From Pseudomonas hygromyciniae (lineage in GTDB: Bacteria; Pseudomonadota; Gammaproteobacteria; Pseudomonadales; Pseudomonadaceae), in NCBI RefSeq assembly GCF_016925675.1, contig NZ_CP070506.1, forward strand, positions 2,726,501-2,790,500: a stretch of 64,000 nt of DNA, given 5' to 3'. Within the stretch, counting starts at the first letter, position 1. Each line of letters begins with the position of its first letter. A program made the position numbers and the translations under genes. Positions 1-10,333 of the stretch are shown here, piece after piece. The notes under the pieces were generated by a model, which was not told where the DNA came from, made no database searches, and worked only from the letters and a program-made list of their open reading frames with translations.

Positions 1-55
1 TCCACGGCGCCATACAGGCAGATCACCGCCGCCAGGTTAAAAATGACCTCCCACA

Positions 56-56
<1 letters not shown>
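1..56 (-). CDS. Partial small membrane protein after ccoN (ccoQ4-like position)
   Basis: Only the first 18 codons are in the window; the gene runs off the left edge. The visible N-terminus reads MWEVIFNLAAVICLYGAV, a hydrophobic start typical of a small single-span membrane protein. Its ATG overlaps the stop of the upstream ccoN as TGATG, so the two are translationally coupled. In P. aeruginosa the orphan ccoN4 (PA4133) is followed by a small gene, PA4134, called ccoQ4; the same position suggests the same role here. Function is inferred from position only. Confidence 0.6.
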
Positions 57-1483
<1,427 letters not shown>

Positions 1484-1560
1484 GGTCAGTCTTCCACGGT
1501 TTCAAGTCCCGGGCACTGTAGGAAATCCATGAAAAACAAAACAGGCTCAGAAAAACTACA

Positions 1561-1574
1561 TTAATACGGATCAG
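1561..1574. promoter_or_regulatory. Candidate ANR/FNR box between ccoN4 and the reductase operon
   Basis: TTAATACGGATCAG matches the ANR/FNR consensus TTGAT-N4-ATCAA at 8 of 10 fixed positions. It lies 78 bp upstream of ccoN and about 150 bp upstream of the divergent reductase gene. Control of orphan cbb3 subunits by ANR at low oxygen is known in Pseudomonas; the site itself is a prediction. Confidence 0.4.
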
Positions 1575-1722
1575 AATTTATCCACTAAAGATTGGGGTAT
1601 TTACAGGCTGATATGGTTTTTTAGTTTTTAGCTGAATCTGTGACGTCTTGAGCTGCAGGTGCATAGTCGCCCCCATAGAAACCGCGGCCGTCGAGCGCGG
1701 TCAGCCATGATGAGGTAGCGAG

Positions 1723-3393
1723 ATGTATCGGTACGATGAGTACGACCGGGCCCTGGTCTTCGAGCGGGTGGCGCAGTTTCGTGATCAGGTCGAACGGTTT
1801 GTCGCTGGCGACTTGAGCGAAGAAGAATTCCTGCCGCTGCGCCTGCAAAACGGTCTGTACCTGCAAAAGCATGCCTTTATGCTGCGGGTGGCGATTCCCT
1901 ACGGCACCCTCGGTGCGCAGCAGTTGCGCACCTTGGCGAGCATTGCCCGGGATTACGATCGGGGCTACGGCCACTTCACGACACGTCAGAACATGCAGTT
2001 CAACTGGATCGAGTTGCAGCAGGTGCCTGACATCCTCCAGCGCCTGGCCGAAGTCGACATGCATGCGATCCAGACGTCCGGCAATTGTGTACGCAACATC
2101 ACCACCGAAGCCTTTGCCGGTGTGGCCGCCGACGAGCTGCTGGACCCGCGCCCACTTGCGGAAATCCTGCGGCAATGGTCGACCATCAACCCCGAGTTCC
2201 TGTTCTTGCCGCGCAAGTTCAAGATCGCCATCTGCTCGGCGCACCAGGATCGGGCGGCGATCATGATGCATGACATCGGTCTCTATCTTTACCAGGATGC
2301 CGGCGGCCAGATGTTGTTGCGCGTGCTGGTGGGCGGCGGGCTTGGGCGCACGCCGATCCTCGGCTTGCAGATCCGCGATGGCTTGCCCTGGCAGCACCTG
2401 CTGTCGTATGTCGAGGCGGTGCTGCGTGTGTATAACCGCCATGGCCGGCGCGATAACAAGTACAAGGCGCGGATCAAGATCCTGGTCAAGGCCCTGGGCA
2501 TCGAGGCCTTTGCCCGGGAAGTGGAAGAGGAGTGGCAGCACCTGCGCGACGGCCCGGCGCAGTTGACCGAGGATGAGTACCAGCGCGTGGCCTCGGCCTT
2601 TGTGCCACCGGACTATCAGGCACTGCCCGACACCGACCTGGACTATGGCACGCAGATGGCCGAGAGCCCGGCGTTCGCGCGCTGGGTGACGCGTAATGTG
2701 CAGCCCCACAAAGTGCCGGGCTACACCAGTGTGGTGCTCTCCACCAAGCCAGGGATTGCGGCGCCACCGGGCGACGTGACGGCCGAGCAGATGGACGCTG
2801 TGGCGCAGTGGGCCGAGCAGTTCGGCTTCGGTGAAATCCGCATCGCCCACGAACAGAATATCGTGCTGCCGGACGTGCCCAAGGCGCGGCTGCATGCCTT
2901 GTGGTCCCTGGCCTGTGAGCAGGGTTTGGGCAACGCCAATGTCGGCTTGCTGACCGATATCATCGCCTGCCCCGGCGGCGACTTCTGTGCCCTGGCCAAC
3001 GCCAAGTCGATCCCCATCGCCCAGGCGATCCAGCAGCGCTTCGACAACCTCGATTACTTGCATGACCTGGGCGACATCAGCCTGAACATCTCCGGCTGTA
3101 TCAATGCCTGCGGGCATCATCACATCGGCAATATCGGGATCCTGGGTGTCGATAAAAATGGCAGCGAGTGGTACCAGATCACGCTCGGTGGCGCCCAGGG
3201 CAAAGCCAGCGCGCTGGGCAAGGTGATTGGCCCCGCGTTCAGCGCCGCACAGATCCCTGATGTGATCTCACGCCTGATCGCCACTTACGTGCGCTACCGG
3301 GAGAGTGACGAGCCTTTTATCGACACCGTGCAACGCATCGGCCTGGAGCCGTTCAAGGAGCGGGTGTATGGCGGTGTGGTGCAATCGGCATGA
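1723..3393 (+). CDS. Siroheme/[4Fe-4S] nitrite or sulfite reductase hemoprotein
   Basis: A 556-residue protein of the CysI/NirA family, which reduces sulfite or nitrite by six electrons in the cytoplasm. The siroheme and 4Fe-4S cysteines are present as CPGGDFC (Cys-X5-Cys) and CINAC (Cys-X3-Cys) near residues 415-470. A ferredoxin-like half-domain lies near residues 60-130 (YGHFTTRQNMQFN), followed by the SGNCVRNITTE motif. It overlaps the downstream DUF934 gene by ATGA, the usual arrangement for this subclass. The nearest known arrangement is PA4130-PA4129 beside ccoN4 in P. aeruginosa, a cyanide- and low-oxygen-induced set, so it may be a second enzyme besides the housekeeping CysI. Sequence alone does not decide between sulfite and nitrite. 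Confidence 0.88.
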   Translation: MYRYDEYDRALVFERVAQFRDQVERFVAGDLSEEEFLPLRLQNGLYLQKHAFMLRVAIPYGTLGAQQLRTLASIARDYDRGYGHFTTRQNMQFNWIELQQVPDILQRLAEVDMHAIQTSGNCVRNITTEAFAGVAADELLDPRPLAEILRQWSTINPEFLFLPRKFKIAICSAHQDRAAIMMHDIGLYLYQDAGGQMLLRVLVGGGLGRTPILGLQIRDGLPWQHLLSYVEAVLRVYNRHGRRDNKYKARIKILVKALGIEAFAREVEEEWQHLRDGPAQLTEDEYQRVASAFVPPDYQALPDTDLDYGTQMAESPAFARWVTRNVQPHKVPGYTSVVLSTKPGIAAPPGDVTAEQMDAVAQWAEQFGFGEIRIAHEQNIVLPDVPKARLHALWSLACEQGLGNANVGLLTDIIACPGGDFCALANAKSIPIAQAIQQRFDNLDYLHDLGDISLNISGCINACGHHHIGNIGILGVDKNGSEWYQITLGGAQGKASALGKVIGPAFSAAQIPDVISRLIATYVRYRESDEPFIDTVQRIGLEPFKERVYGGVVQSA

Positions 3394-3884
3394 ACAATCT
3401 GTTGAGCCTGGAGCAGGGCGTAGCCCGTATCACACAGGATGATCCCTGGACCCTGGTGCGCGATGCCGACGCCCCGCTGCCCGAGGGCGCGCTGATCCTG
3501 CCGTTGGCCCTGTGGCTGAGCCGGCGCATTGCGCCAGACCCGCCGCAGGACGCGGTATGGCTCGGCCCGGATGATGAGGTGGAACACCTGCAGCCGTGGC
3601 TGGAGGTGTTGCCGTTGATTGCCCTGGATTTTCCCAGTTTTCGCGATGGCCGTGCGTACAGCCAGGCCTATCTGCTGCGCACCCGCCTGGGCTGGCAGGG
3701 TGAATTGCGGGCGGTGGGGGATGTGCTGCGCGATCAACTCAGCCATATGCGCCAGTGCGGGTTTGATGGGTTTGCCGTGCGTGAAGACAAATCGGCCGCA
3801 GACGCCCTCAAGGGGCTGGCGGGCGTGAGCGTGAGCTATGGCCGCTCGGTGATTGAGCCACGGCCGTTGTTTCGTCGGCGTTGA
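3390..3884 (+). CDS. DUF934 family protein, reductase partner
   Basis: A 164-residue DUF934 protein. Its start overlaps the stop of the siroheme reductase by four bases (ATGA), so the two are translationally coupled. The family signature is the C-terminal half: FPSFRDGRAYSQAYLLRTRL, then GDVLRDQLSHMRQCGFDGF. Members are almost always found directly after cysI/nirA-type genes, and a role as an accessory or electron-transfer partner has been suggested. No cofactor motif is visible, so the biochemical role is open. Confidence 0.85.
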   Translation: MNNLLSLEQGVARITQDDPWTLVRDADAPLPEGALILPLALWLSRRIAPDPPQDAVWLGPDDEVEHLQPWLEVLPLIALDFPSFRDGRAYSQAYLLRTRLGWQGELRAVGDVLRDQLSHMRQCGFDGFAVREDKSAADALKGLAGVSVSYGRSVIEPRPLFRRR

Positions 3885-3980
3885 TTGGGTGTAGGGGCAA
3901 CCGGTAAAGCAGGCTATTTTTCCAGAGTTGTCTATACCTGTAACTTTACGTGTCGACGAGAAACGTCAAGGAGTTGCGCC

Positions 3981-4658
3981 ATGAAGCTTGGGCTAATGAT
4001 CAGCACGCTGTGCGCTGTATCACTCGGGATCACCGGGTGTGCGAGTAAAGTCCCCCAGCCGGACGAGTATTCGGGTTTCCTTTCGGACTACAGCCAATTG
4101 CGGGAAGCCAAGTCGCCATCGGGCGCAGAGGTGATGCGCTGGGTCGATCCGAAGCTGAATCTGAACAGCTACACCTCAGTATTTATTGAGCCCACGCAAT
4201 TTTTCCCCAAGCCCCAGGCCACGGCGCAAATCCCCGAGGACACGCTGCGCGGCATCAACGCGTATTACAACCAGGCGCTCCAGCGTGAACTGGTCAAGTC
4301 ACTGCCCCTGGCCAACGCGCCGGGCCCGGGAGTGATTGTGGTGCGGGCGGCGATCACGGCGGTCAGCCGCAAGACTGAAGGCCTCAAGCCTTATGAGTTC
4401 ATTCCGGTGGCCCTGGTGGCGGCAGCGGTGAGTACCGGTACCGGGATCCGCGATCAGGAAACCACCCTGGGCACCGAGGCGCAGTTTCTTGATGGTGGCA
4501 GTGGCCGGGTGATTGCCCAGGTCGTGCGCAAAGGCACGGGCAAACCCTTGGACAACGATAGCCAGGTGATGAAAGCGGCAGATGTGAAGGGGGTGATGGA
4601 TGGCTGGGCGGCGGATCTGCATCAGTCCTATCTCAAACTGAAGGGCAAGTCACGCTAG
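3981..4658 (+). CDS. DUF3313 family lipoprotein
   Basis: A 225-residue lipoprotein. An in-frame upstream extension exists, but the ATG at 3981 is preferred: it follows a good ribosome-binding site (AAGGAG at 3968) and opens a lipoprotein signal, with the lipobox cysteine in GITGCAS near residue 21. The mature part (SVFIEPTQFFPKPQA, a GLKPYEFIPVALVAAAVSTG segment, LHQSYLKLKGKSR at the end) matches the DUF3313 pattern. It is probably anchored in the outer membrane. No function is known for the family. It is a single-gene unit followed by a REP. Confidence 0.82.
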   Translation: MKLGLMISTLCAVSLGITGCASKVPQPDEYSGFLSDYSQLREAKSPSGAEVMRWVDPKLNLNSYTSVFIEPTQFFPKPQATAQIPEDTLRGINAYYNQALQRELVKSLPLANAPGPGVIVVRAAITAVSRKTEGLKPYEFIPVALVAAAVSTGTGIRDQETTLGTEAQFLDGGSGRVIAQVVRKGTGKPLDNDSQVMKAADVKGVMDGWAADLHQSYLKLKGKSR

Positions 4659-4751
4659 GGGCACTGACCTATGGGGCATGGCGGGGGAGTGGCGAAGTAG
4701 CCCGAAACCCTGCGTGTTCGGTGTGCCTGGTGTACCCAGGGTGGTTTTGTT

Positions 4752-4794
4752 GGGGCTGCTACGCAGCCCTGCGCGGGGCAAGCCCGCTCGCCAC
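4752..4794. repeat. Single REP palindrome (GGGGCTGC class)
   Basis: GC-rich REP with the GGGGCTGC...GCAGCCC hairpin followed by GCGGGGCAAGCCCGCTCGCCAC. The same class recurs near 18.3, 32.3-33.1, 40.7-41.1 and 63.8 kb. It lies between convergent genes. Confidence 0.8.
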
Positions 4795-4826
4795 CTCAAC
4801 CCATGTGCCTATTCTGAATAGGGATG

Positions 4827-5189
4827 TCAGCGACTTTGCAGCATGCTTTTGACTTTATCGCGCAGTTGATCGATGGAGAATGGCTTGGCAATCATCTGCA
4901 CGCCGGCGGGCAAATCGATATTCTCGGCATAGCCACTGGCAAGCAAGATGGGCAGTTCCGGGCGCAATACGCGGGTCTGTCGCGCCAACTCCTTGCCATC
5001 CATGCCTGGCAAGCCCACATCGGTCATCATCAGGTCGATCACCTTGTTGCATTCTTCTATGAATGCCAGCGCCGCTTCGGCGTCTGCCGCTTCAAGCACC
5101 TTGAACTCCAGTTCTTCAAGCACATCGATGATCAACATGCGCACGATGGCGTCGTCTTCGACTACGAGGATGGTGGAGGCAGCGGACAT
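4827..5189 (-). CDS. Single-domain response regulator (CheY/CpdR-like)
   Basis: A 120-residue protein made only of a receiver domain. ILVVEDDA gives the acidic pocket, LMMTDVGLPGMDGKEL the phospho-acceptor Asp near residue 57, LASGYAEN the Thr/Ser position region and IAKPFS the conserved Lys. There is no output domain. It closely resembles the receiver at the end of the hybrid kinase at 12.8 kb (TDVGLPGM.G, KPF). It is divergent from the multi-receiver sensor kinase gene that starts 226 bp away and may act in the same phosphorelay. The partner is inferred from position. Confidence 0.88.
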   Translation of the reverse strand: MSAASTILVVEDDAIVRMLIIDVLEELEFKVLEAADAEAALAFIEECNKVIDLMMTDVGLPGMDGKELARQTRVLRPELPILLASGYAENIDLPAGVQMIAKPFSIDQLRDKVKSMLQSR

Positions 5190-5414
5190 AATAAAGGTTC
5201 CCAGAGGCAGTGGAGGTACAGGTCTTGAACAGTTGAAAGACCATCCTCTAGTGAGTCATGTCGATCCCGGCAAGTTCCCAAAATCGGGCCGGCATTGTGC
5301 CGATAATCAGGCGTAAAGTCCTGAATGTGTCGTTCAAATACCTCAGAAACATAGCCGTCGCCTTTGATTTTGGGGCAAACTTCCGGTTTTTCCGTACTTG
5401 GCCAAGGCACGCCC

Positions 5415-8400
5415 ATGACTCCCGCTTCGTCAGTCGATGAAAACAGCTTCCGCAAACTTCTGAGCCGCAACGTGGCTTTGCCACTGGGTGTGGGTATTCT
5501 CAGTGCGGTGTTTTTCGTGTGCCTGATCACCTACCTTTTGTCGGTGATCCAGTGGGTCGAGCACACCGACCGGGTGATCAACAACCTCAACGAAACCGCA
5601 AAACTGACGGTCGACCAGGAAACCGGCATGCGCGGTTTCCTGATTAGCGGCGACGAGCATTTTCTCGACCCCTACGAAGTAGCCAAGCCACGGATCATTT
5701 CCGACCTGCGCAATTTGCAGGGTCTGGTCGCGGATAACCCCCAGCAAGTGGACCGACTCAAGCGCCTGGAGTCGTTGCAGTTGGAGTGGAACAACTACGC
5801 CCAGTCGATGATTGATATGCAACGGCAAAACGGCGATTTCCGCGGCGCGGTGAAGGCCGGGCGGGGTAAGCGCCTGACCGACGAAATTCGCAAGGAGTAC
5901 GATGCAGCGATTGCGATGGAGCAGCAGTTCCGGCTTGATCGCAATGAGGACGTGACCCGCACCACGGTGTTCAGCGTGGTGGTTTACCTGCTGTTCGTCC
6001 TGGGCCTGAGTGGCTTCTTGGCGTATGTCGGAAGGAAAAACCTATTAGCCCTTTCAGACAGCTACAGCGCCAACCTGGCCTCGCAACTGAAGATCGCCAA
6101 GCGCCTGGAGCAACAGGCCTGGCTGCGCAATGGCCAGACCGAACTGGCTGAACAGGTGCTGGGCCAACTGACGCTGAACCTGCTGGGGCGCAATATCCTG
6201 CAATTTTGCGCCCAGTACATGGGCTCGGTGGTTGCCGCGCTGTATGTGCGTGAAGAACACGGCGGCCTCAAGCGTGTGGCCGCCTATGGCTTCTCACGGG
6301 AGCAGGAGCAGCAGGAACAGGCGATCTACCGCGACGAGGGGATTGTCGGTCAGGCCGCCCAGCAGCACCGTTTGATTCGCCTGGACGATGTGCCCGTGGA
6401 CTACTTCAAGGTCAGCTCCGGCCTGGGTGAGGGTGCGCCGCGCAGTGTGCTGGTGGTGCCGACCAGCGACGATGATCGGGTCAATGGGGTCATTGAGCTG
6501 GGCTTTTTGCGCCCGCTGGATGAGCGCGATGTGGAACTGCTGGAACTGATCGCCGGCAATATCGGCACCTCCATCGAAGCGGCACGCTACCGCCAGCGTT
6601 TGCAGGAAGTGCTGGCCGAGACCCAGCAACTCAATGAAGAACTGCAGGTGCAGCAGGAAGAACTCAAGACCGCCAACGAGGAGCTGGAAGAGCAGTCGCG
6701 CATCCTCAAGGAATCCCAAGCCCACCTGGAAACCCAACAGGCGGAGCTGGAACAGACCAACGAGCAATTGGCCGAGCAGGCCCAGATCCTCGCCGAACAG
6801 CGCGATGCCATGGACCGCAAGAACGTGGAGCTCAACCGCGTACAGGTCGAGCTGGAAGATCGCGCCGATGAGTTGCAGCGCTCCAGCAAATACAAGTCCG
6901 AATTCCTCGCCAACATGTCCCACGAGCTGCGCACACCGCTCAACAGCTCGCTGATCCTGGCCAAGTTGCTGGCGGAGAACGCTGAGGAAAACCTTACGGG
7001 CGAACAGGTCAAGTTTGCCGAGTCGATCTACTCGGCGGGCAACGATCTGCTCAACCTGATCAACGACATCCTGGATATTGCCAAGGTCGAGGCCGGCAAG
7101 CTTGACGTGCGCCCCGAGAACACCAGCGTCGCGCGCCTGGCCGAAGGCTTGCGCGGGATGTTCGAGCCATTGGCGGCGGATCGCAAGCTGGGGTTCCAGG
7201 TGGAGGTACAGGCCGGCGCGCCGCTGATGTTGTTCACCGACCGCCAGCGCTTGGAGCAGATCCTCAAGAACCTGCTGTCGAATGCGGTCAAGTTCACCGA
7301 GAAGGGCCAGGTCAGCCTGACCATTTCCCGCCAGCCGGGGGAGGGCATTGCCTTTACCGTGCGCGACTCCGGGATCGGCATCGCCCTGGACCAGCAGCAA
7401 AGCATCTTCGAAGCCTTCCGCCAGGCCGATGGCACCACCAATCGCCGTTATGGCGGTACGGGCCTGGGGCTCTCGATATCCCGCGACCTGGCTACCCTGC
7501 TGGGCGGCTACATCAATGTCACCAGTGAGCCGGGTCAGGGCAGCATCTTTACCCTGGTGCTGCCGGAACAGTATGTCGAGCGCGATGAAGATGCCCCCGA
7601 CATCGAGCACGCGCGGGTCGCCGTGGTGACTCCGGCACCGGTGGCACCGCCGAAGATTTCTCCGTTGCCGGTGGCTGACGAAGCGCTGATCCCACGCTTT
7701 GCCGACGACCGCGAGCAAGCCCCGTTCACTACCCGTTGCATCCTGGTGGTGGAAGACGAGCCGAATTTTGCACGCATCCTCTACGACCTGGCCCACGAGC
7801 TGGGTTACCACTGCCTGGTGGCCCACGGTGCGGACGAGGGCTACACCCTGGCCGAACAATACTTGCCCGACGCGATCCTGCTGGACATGCGCCTGCCGGA
7901 TCACTCCGGGCTCACCGTGCTGCAACGCCTCAAGGAGCATGCCGAGACTCGGCATATCCCGGTGCATGTGATTTCTGTGGAGGACCGCGTGGAAGCGGCC
8001 ATGCACATGGGCGCCATTGGCTATGCGGTCAAACCCACTACCCGCGAAGAGCTCAAGGACGTGTTTGCGCGCCTGGAGGCCAAGCTGACGCAGAAGGTCA
8101 AGCGCGTCCTGCTGGTGGAAGACGACGACTTGCAGCGCGACAGCATTGCCCGCCTGATCGGCGACGATGACATCGAGATCACCGCCGTAGGCTTCGCCCA
8201 GGAGGCCTTGGACCTGCTGCGCAACACGGTCTACGACTGCATGATCATCGACCTCAAGCTGCCGGACATGCTCGGCAACGAGTTGCTCAAGCGCATGGCT
8301 ACCGAGGATATCTGCTCGTTCCCGCCGGTGATTGTCTACACCGGGCGCAACCTGACCCGCGATGAAGAGGCGGAACTGCGCAAGTATTCGCGCTCGATCA

Positions 8401-8915
8401 TCATCAAGGGCGCCCGCTCACCTGAACGGTTGCTGGACGAAGTGACACTCTTTTTGCACAAAGTCGAATCCCAGCTGTCCCAGGAACGGCAGAAGATGCT
8501 CAAGACCGCCCGCAGCCGCGACAAGGTGTTCGAGGGCCGCAAGGTGTTGCTGGTGGATGACGATGTGCGCAACATCTTCGCCCTGACCAGTGCCCTGGAG
8601 CACAAGGGCGCGATTGTGGTGATTGGCCGTAACGGCCGTGAAGCCATCGAGAGACTCAATGAGGTCGAGGACATCGACTTGGTACTGATGGACGTGATGA
8701 TGCCGGAGATGGATGGTTACGAGGCCACCGCGTTGATCCGCCAGGACCCGCGCTGGCGCAAGCTGCCGATCATTGCGGTGACGGCCAAGGCCATGAAGGA
8801 CGACCAGGAGCGCTGCCTCGCGGCGGGCTCCAACGATTACCTGGCCAAGCCCATTGACCTGGATCGGCTGTTTTCGCTGATCCGCGTGTGGTTGCCAAAG
8901 ATGGAACGTATTTAA
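5415..8915 (+). CDS. Hybrid sensor histidine kinase: CHASE3-GAF-HisKA-HATPase-REC-REC-REC
   Basis: A 1166-residue membrane hybrid kinase. Domains in order: TM1 (20-46), periplasmic CHASE3 (47-180), TM2 (183-205), GAF (about 235-385), a long Gln/Glu-rich coiled coil (385-500), HisKA with phospho-accepting His503 in SHELRTPLNS, HATPase_c (605-720, with RDSGIGI and YGGTGLGLSI) and three receivers (about 775-890, 893-1010, 1040-1160), each with its Asp (LLDMRLPD, IIDLKLPD, LMDVMMPE). The ATG at 5415 is preferred over an in-frame upstream one because it has AAGG ahead of it and puts TM1 at the N-terminus. It begins an operon with cheR, cheB, a second kinase and a receiver; the next gene starts right after its stop. 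The stimulus is unknown. Confidence 0.92.
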   Translation: MTPASSVDENSFRKLLSRNVALPLGVGILSAVFFVCLITYLLSVIQWVEHTDRVINNLNETAKLTVDQETGMRGFLISGDEHFLDPYEVAKPRIISDLRNLQGLVADNPQQVDRLKRLESLQLEWNNYAQSMIDMQRQNGDFRGAVKAGRGKRLTDEIRKEYDAAIAMEQQFRLDRNEDVTRTTVFSVVVYLLFVLGLSGFLAYVGRKNLLALSDSYSANLASQLKIAKRLEQQAWLRNGQTELAEQVLGQLTLNLLGRNILQFCAQYMGSVVAALYVREEHGGLKRVAAYGFSREQEQQEQAIYRDEGIVGQAAQQHRLIRLDDVPVDYFKVSSGLGEGAPRSVLVVPTSDDDRVNGVIELGFLRPLDERDVELLELIAGNIGTSIEAARYRQRLQEVLAETQQLNEELQVQQEELKTANEELEEQSRILKESQAHLETQQAELEQTNEQLAEQAQILAEQRDAMDRKNVELNRVQVELEDRADELQRSSKYKSEFLANMSHELRTPLNSSLILAKLLAENAEENLTGEQVKFAESIYSAGNDLLNLINDILDIAKVEAGKLDVRPENTSVARLAEGLRGMFEPLAADRKLGFQVEVQAGAPLMLFTDRQRLEQILKNLLSNAVKFTEKGQVSLTISRQPGEGIAFTVRDSGIGIALDQQQSIFEAFRQADGTTNRRYGGTGLGLSISRDLATLLGGYINVTSEPGQGSIFTLVLPEQYVERDEDAPDIEHARVAVVTPAPVAPPKISPLPVADEALIPRFADDREQAPFTTRCILVVEDEPNFARILYDLAHELGYHCLVAHGADEGYTLAEQYLPDAILLDMRLPDHSGLTVLQRLKEHAETRHIPVHVISVEDRVEAAMHMGAIGYAVKPTTREELKDVFARLEAKLTQKVKRVLLVEDDDLQRDSIARLIGDDDIEITAVGFAQEALDLLRNTVYDCMIIDLKLPDMLGNELLKRMATEDICSFPPVIVYTGRNLTRDEEAELRKYSRSIIIKGARSPERLLDEVTLFLHKVESQLSQERQKMLKTARSRDKVFEGRKVLLVDDDVRNIFALTSALEHKGAIVVIGRNGREAIERLNEVEDIDLVLMDVMMPEMDGYEATALIRQDPRWRKLPIIAVTAKAMKDDQERCLAAGSNDYLAKPIDLDRLFSLIRVWLPKMERI

Positions 8916-9731
8916 GTGGACCGAAGTACTGATATTGAACTGCGCTTGTTGATCGAGGCGATCTACCTCAAGTACAGCTATGACTTTCGCGATTACTCCG
9001 GGGCTTCGGTCAAGCGGCGTGTGACCCATGCGTTGCGCCAGTTCGACTGCAAGACCATTTCGGCCTTGCAGGAGCGGGTGTTGCACGACCCCACAGCGTT
9101 CATGCAGTTGCTGCAGTTCCTGACCATCCCGGTCAGCGAGATGTTTCGCGACCCCTCGCACTTCCTGGCGATACGCCAGGAGGTGGTGCCGCTGCTCAAG
9201 ACCTACCCGTCGATCAAGATCTGGATCGCCGGGTGCAGCACCGGGGAGGAGGTGTACTCCATGGCCATCCTCCTGCGCGAGGAGGGGTTGCTCGACCGTA
9301 CGATCATCTATGCCACCGATATCAACCCCAATTCCCTGGAAAAGGCCAAGCAGGGGATCTTCTCCCTGGAGAGCGTGCGGGCCTATACCCACAACTACCA
9401 GCAGGCCGGTGGCACGCAGTCGTTTGCCGACTACTACACGGCGGCCTACGATTACGCGATCTTCGACAAGACGCTGCGCGAGAACGTGACGTTCGCCGAC
9501 CATAGCCTGGCCACCGACAGTGTCTTTTCAGAAACTCAATTAATTTCGTGCCGTAACGTTCTGATTTATTTCAATAAAAAGTTGCAAGACCGGGCGTTTG
9601 GATTGTTTCATGAGTCGCTCTGCCATCGCGGCTTCCTGGTGCTGGGCAGTAAGGAAACCCTGGATTTCTCCGCCTACAGCAAGCAGTTCGAACCCTTGGT
9701 CAAGCAAGAACGGATCTACCGCAAATCATGA
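8916..9731 (+). CDS. cheR: CheR-type protein-glutamate methyltransferase
   Basis: A 271-residue SAM-dependent methyltransferase. The N-terminal helical CheR domain (YDFRDYSGASVKRRV) is followed by the catalytic Rossmann domain with WIAGCSTGEEVYSMAILL as the SAM loop and ISCRNVLIYFN near the C-terminus. It starts with GTG directly after the stop of the hybrid kinase and overlaps cheB by ATGA. No chemoreceptor, CheA or CheW lies nearby, so the substrate is probably not a local receptor. The Gln/Glu-rich coiled coil of the upstream kinase is an attractive candidate substrate (inference). Confidence 0.92.
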   Translation: MDRSTDIELRLLIEAIYLKYSYDFRDYSGASVKRRVTHALRQFDCKTISALQERVLHDPTAFMQLLQFLTIPVSEMFRDPSHFLAIRQEVVPLLKTYPSIKIWIAGCSTGEEVYSMAILLREEGLLDRTIIYATDINPNSLEKAKQGIFSLESVRAYTHNYQQAGGTQSFADYYTAAYDYAIFDKTLRENVTFADHSLATDSVFSETQLISCRNVLIYFNKKLQDRAFGLFHESLCHRGFLVLGSKETLDFSAYSKQFEPLVKQERIYRKS

Positions 9732-10333
9732 ATGAAGCTGCTGCCAGCCCGGCGTCTGTGTCGGGCGTCCAAGCCATCGTCGTCGGCGCATCCGCCGGTG
9801 GGGTCGAGGCGTTGCTGAGCATTTTTGCTGGCTTGGCGCCAGGGTTCAGCCTGCCGATCATTACCGTGCTGCACCTGCCGGATGAGCGCCGCAGCCAGTT
9901 GGCCGAGGTGTTTGGCCGGCGCGTGGCAATGAGGGTGGTGGAAGCGCAGGACAAGGAAACGATACGGCCCGGCACCCTGTATTTTGCCGGCCCCGGCTAT
10001 CACTTATCGGTGGAGCACGACCGCAGCCTGTCCCTGAGCCAGGAAGAGCGCGTGCATCACTCCCGCCCGGCCATTGATTACTTGTTTGAGTCGGCCGCCG
10101 ACACCTATGGCCCGAACCTGGTGGCAATCCTGCTGACCGGCGCCAACCACGACGGAGCGCGCGGCCTGGCCCACGTCAAGCGGTGCGGCGGCATCACCGT
10201 GGTCCAGGACCCTGCGCAGGCCCGAGTGCCCGTGATGCCCCAGGCCGCGCTGGCGCTGCATACACCTGACCATATTCTCACTTTGAGCCGCATTGGCGAT
10301 TTGCTGGCTTCCCTGGAATCCTCCCCATGTTAA
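9728..10333 (+). CDS. cheB: Stand-alone CheB-type methylesterase domain
   Basis: A 201-residue CheB catalytic domain without the usual N-terminal receiver (canonical CheB is about 350 residues). The triad is readable: Ser22 in GASAGG, His49 in VLHLPD and Asp142 in GANHDGA. It would remove methyl groups added by the neighbouring CheR. Lacking a receiver, its activity cannot be set by direct phosphorylation and must be constitutive or controlled by partner binding. It overlaps cheR by 4 bp and the next kinase gene by 7 bp, indicating tight coupling. Confidence 0.92.
   Translation: MNEAAASPASVSGVQAIVVGASAGGVEALLSIFAGLAPGFSLPIITVLHLPDERRSQLAEVFGRRVAMRVVEAQDKETIRPGTLYFAGPGYHLSVEHDRSLSLSQEERVHHSRPAIDYLFESAADTYGPNLVAILLTGANHDGARGLAHVKRCGGITVVQDPAQARVPVMPQAALALHTPDHILTLSRIGDLLASLESSPC

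Noticed and set aside
6294..8006. 570-residue minus-strand frame opposite the hybrid kinase
   Set aside because: Antisense shadow, Leu/Gln/Gly-biased, with no family motifs.
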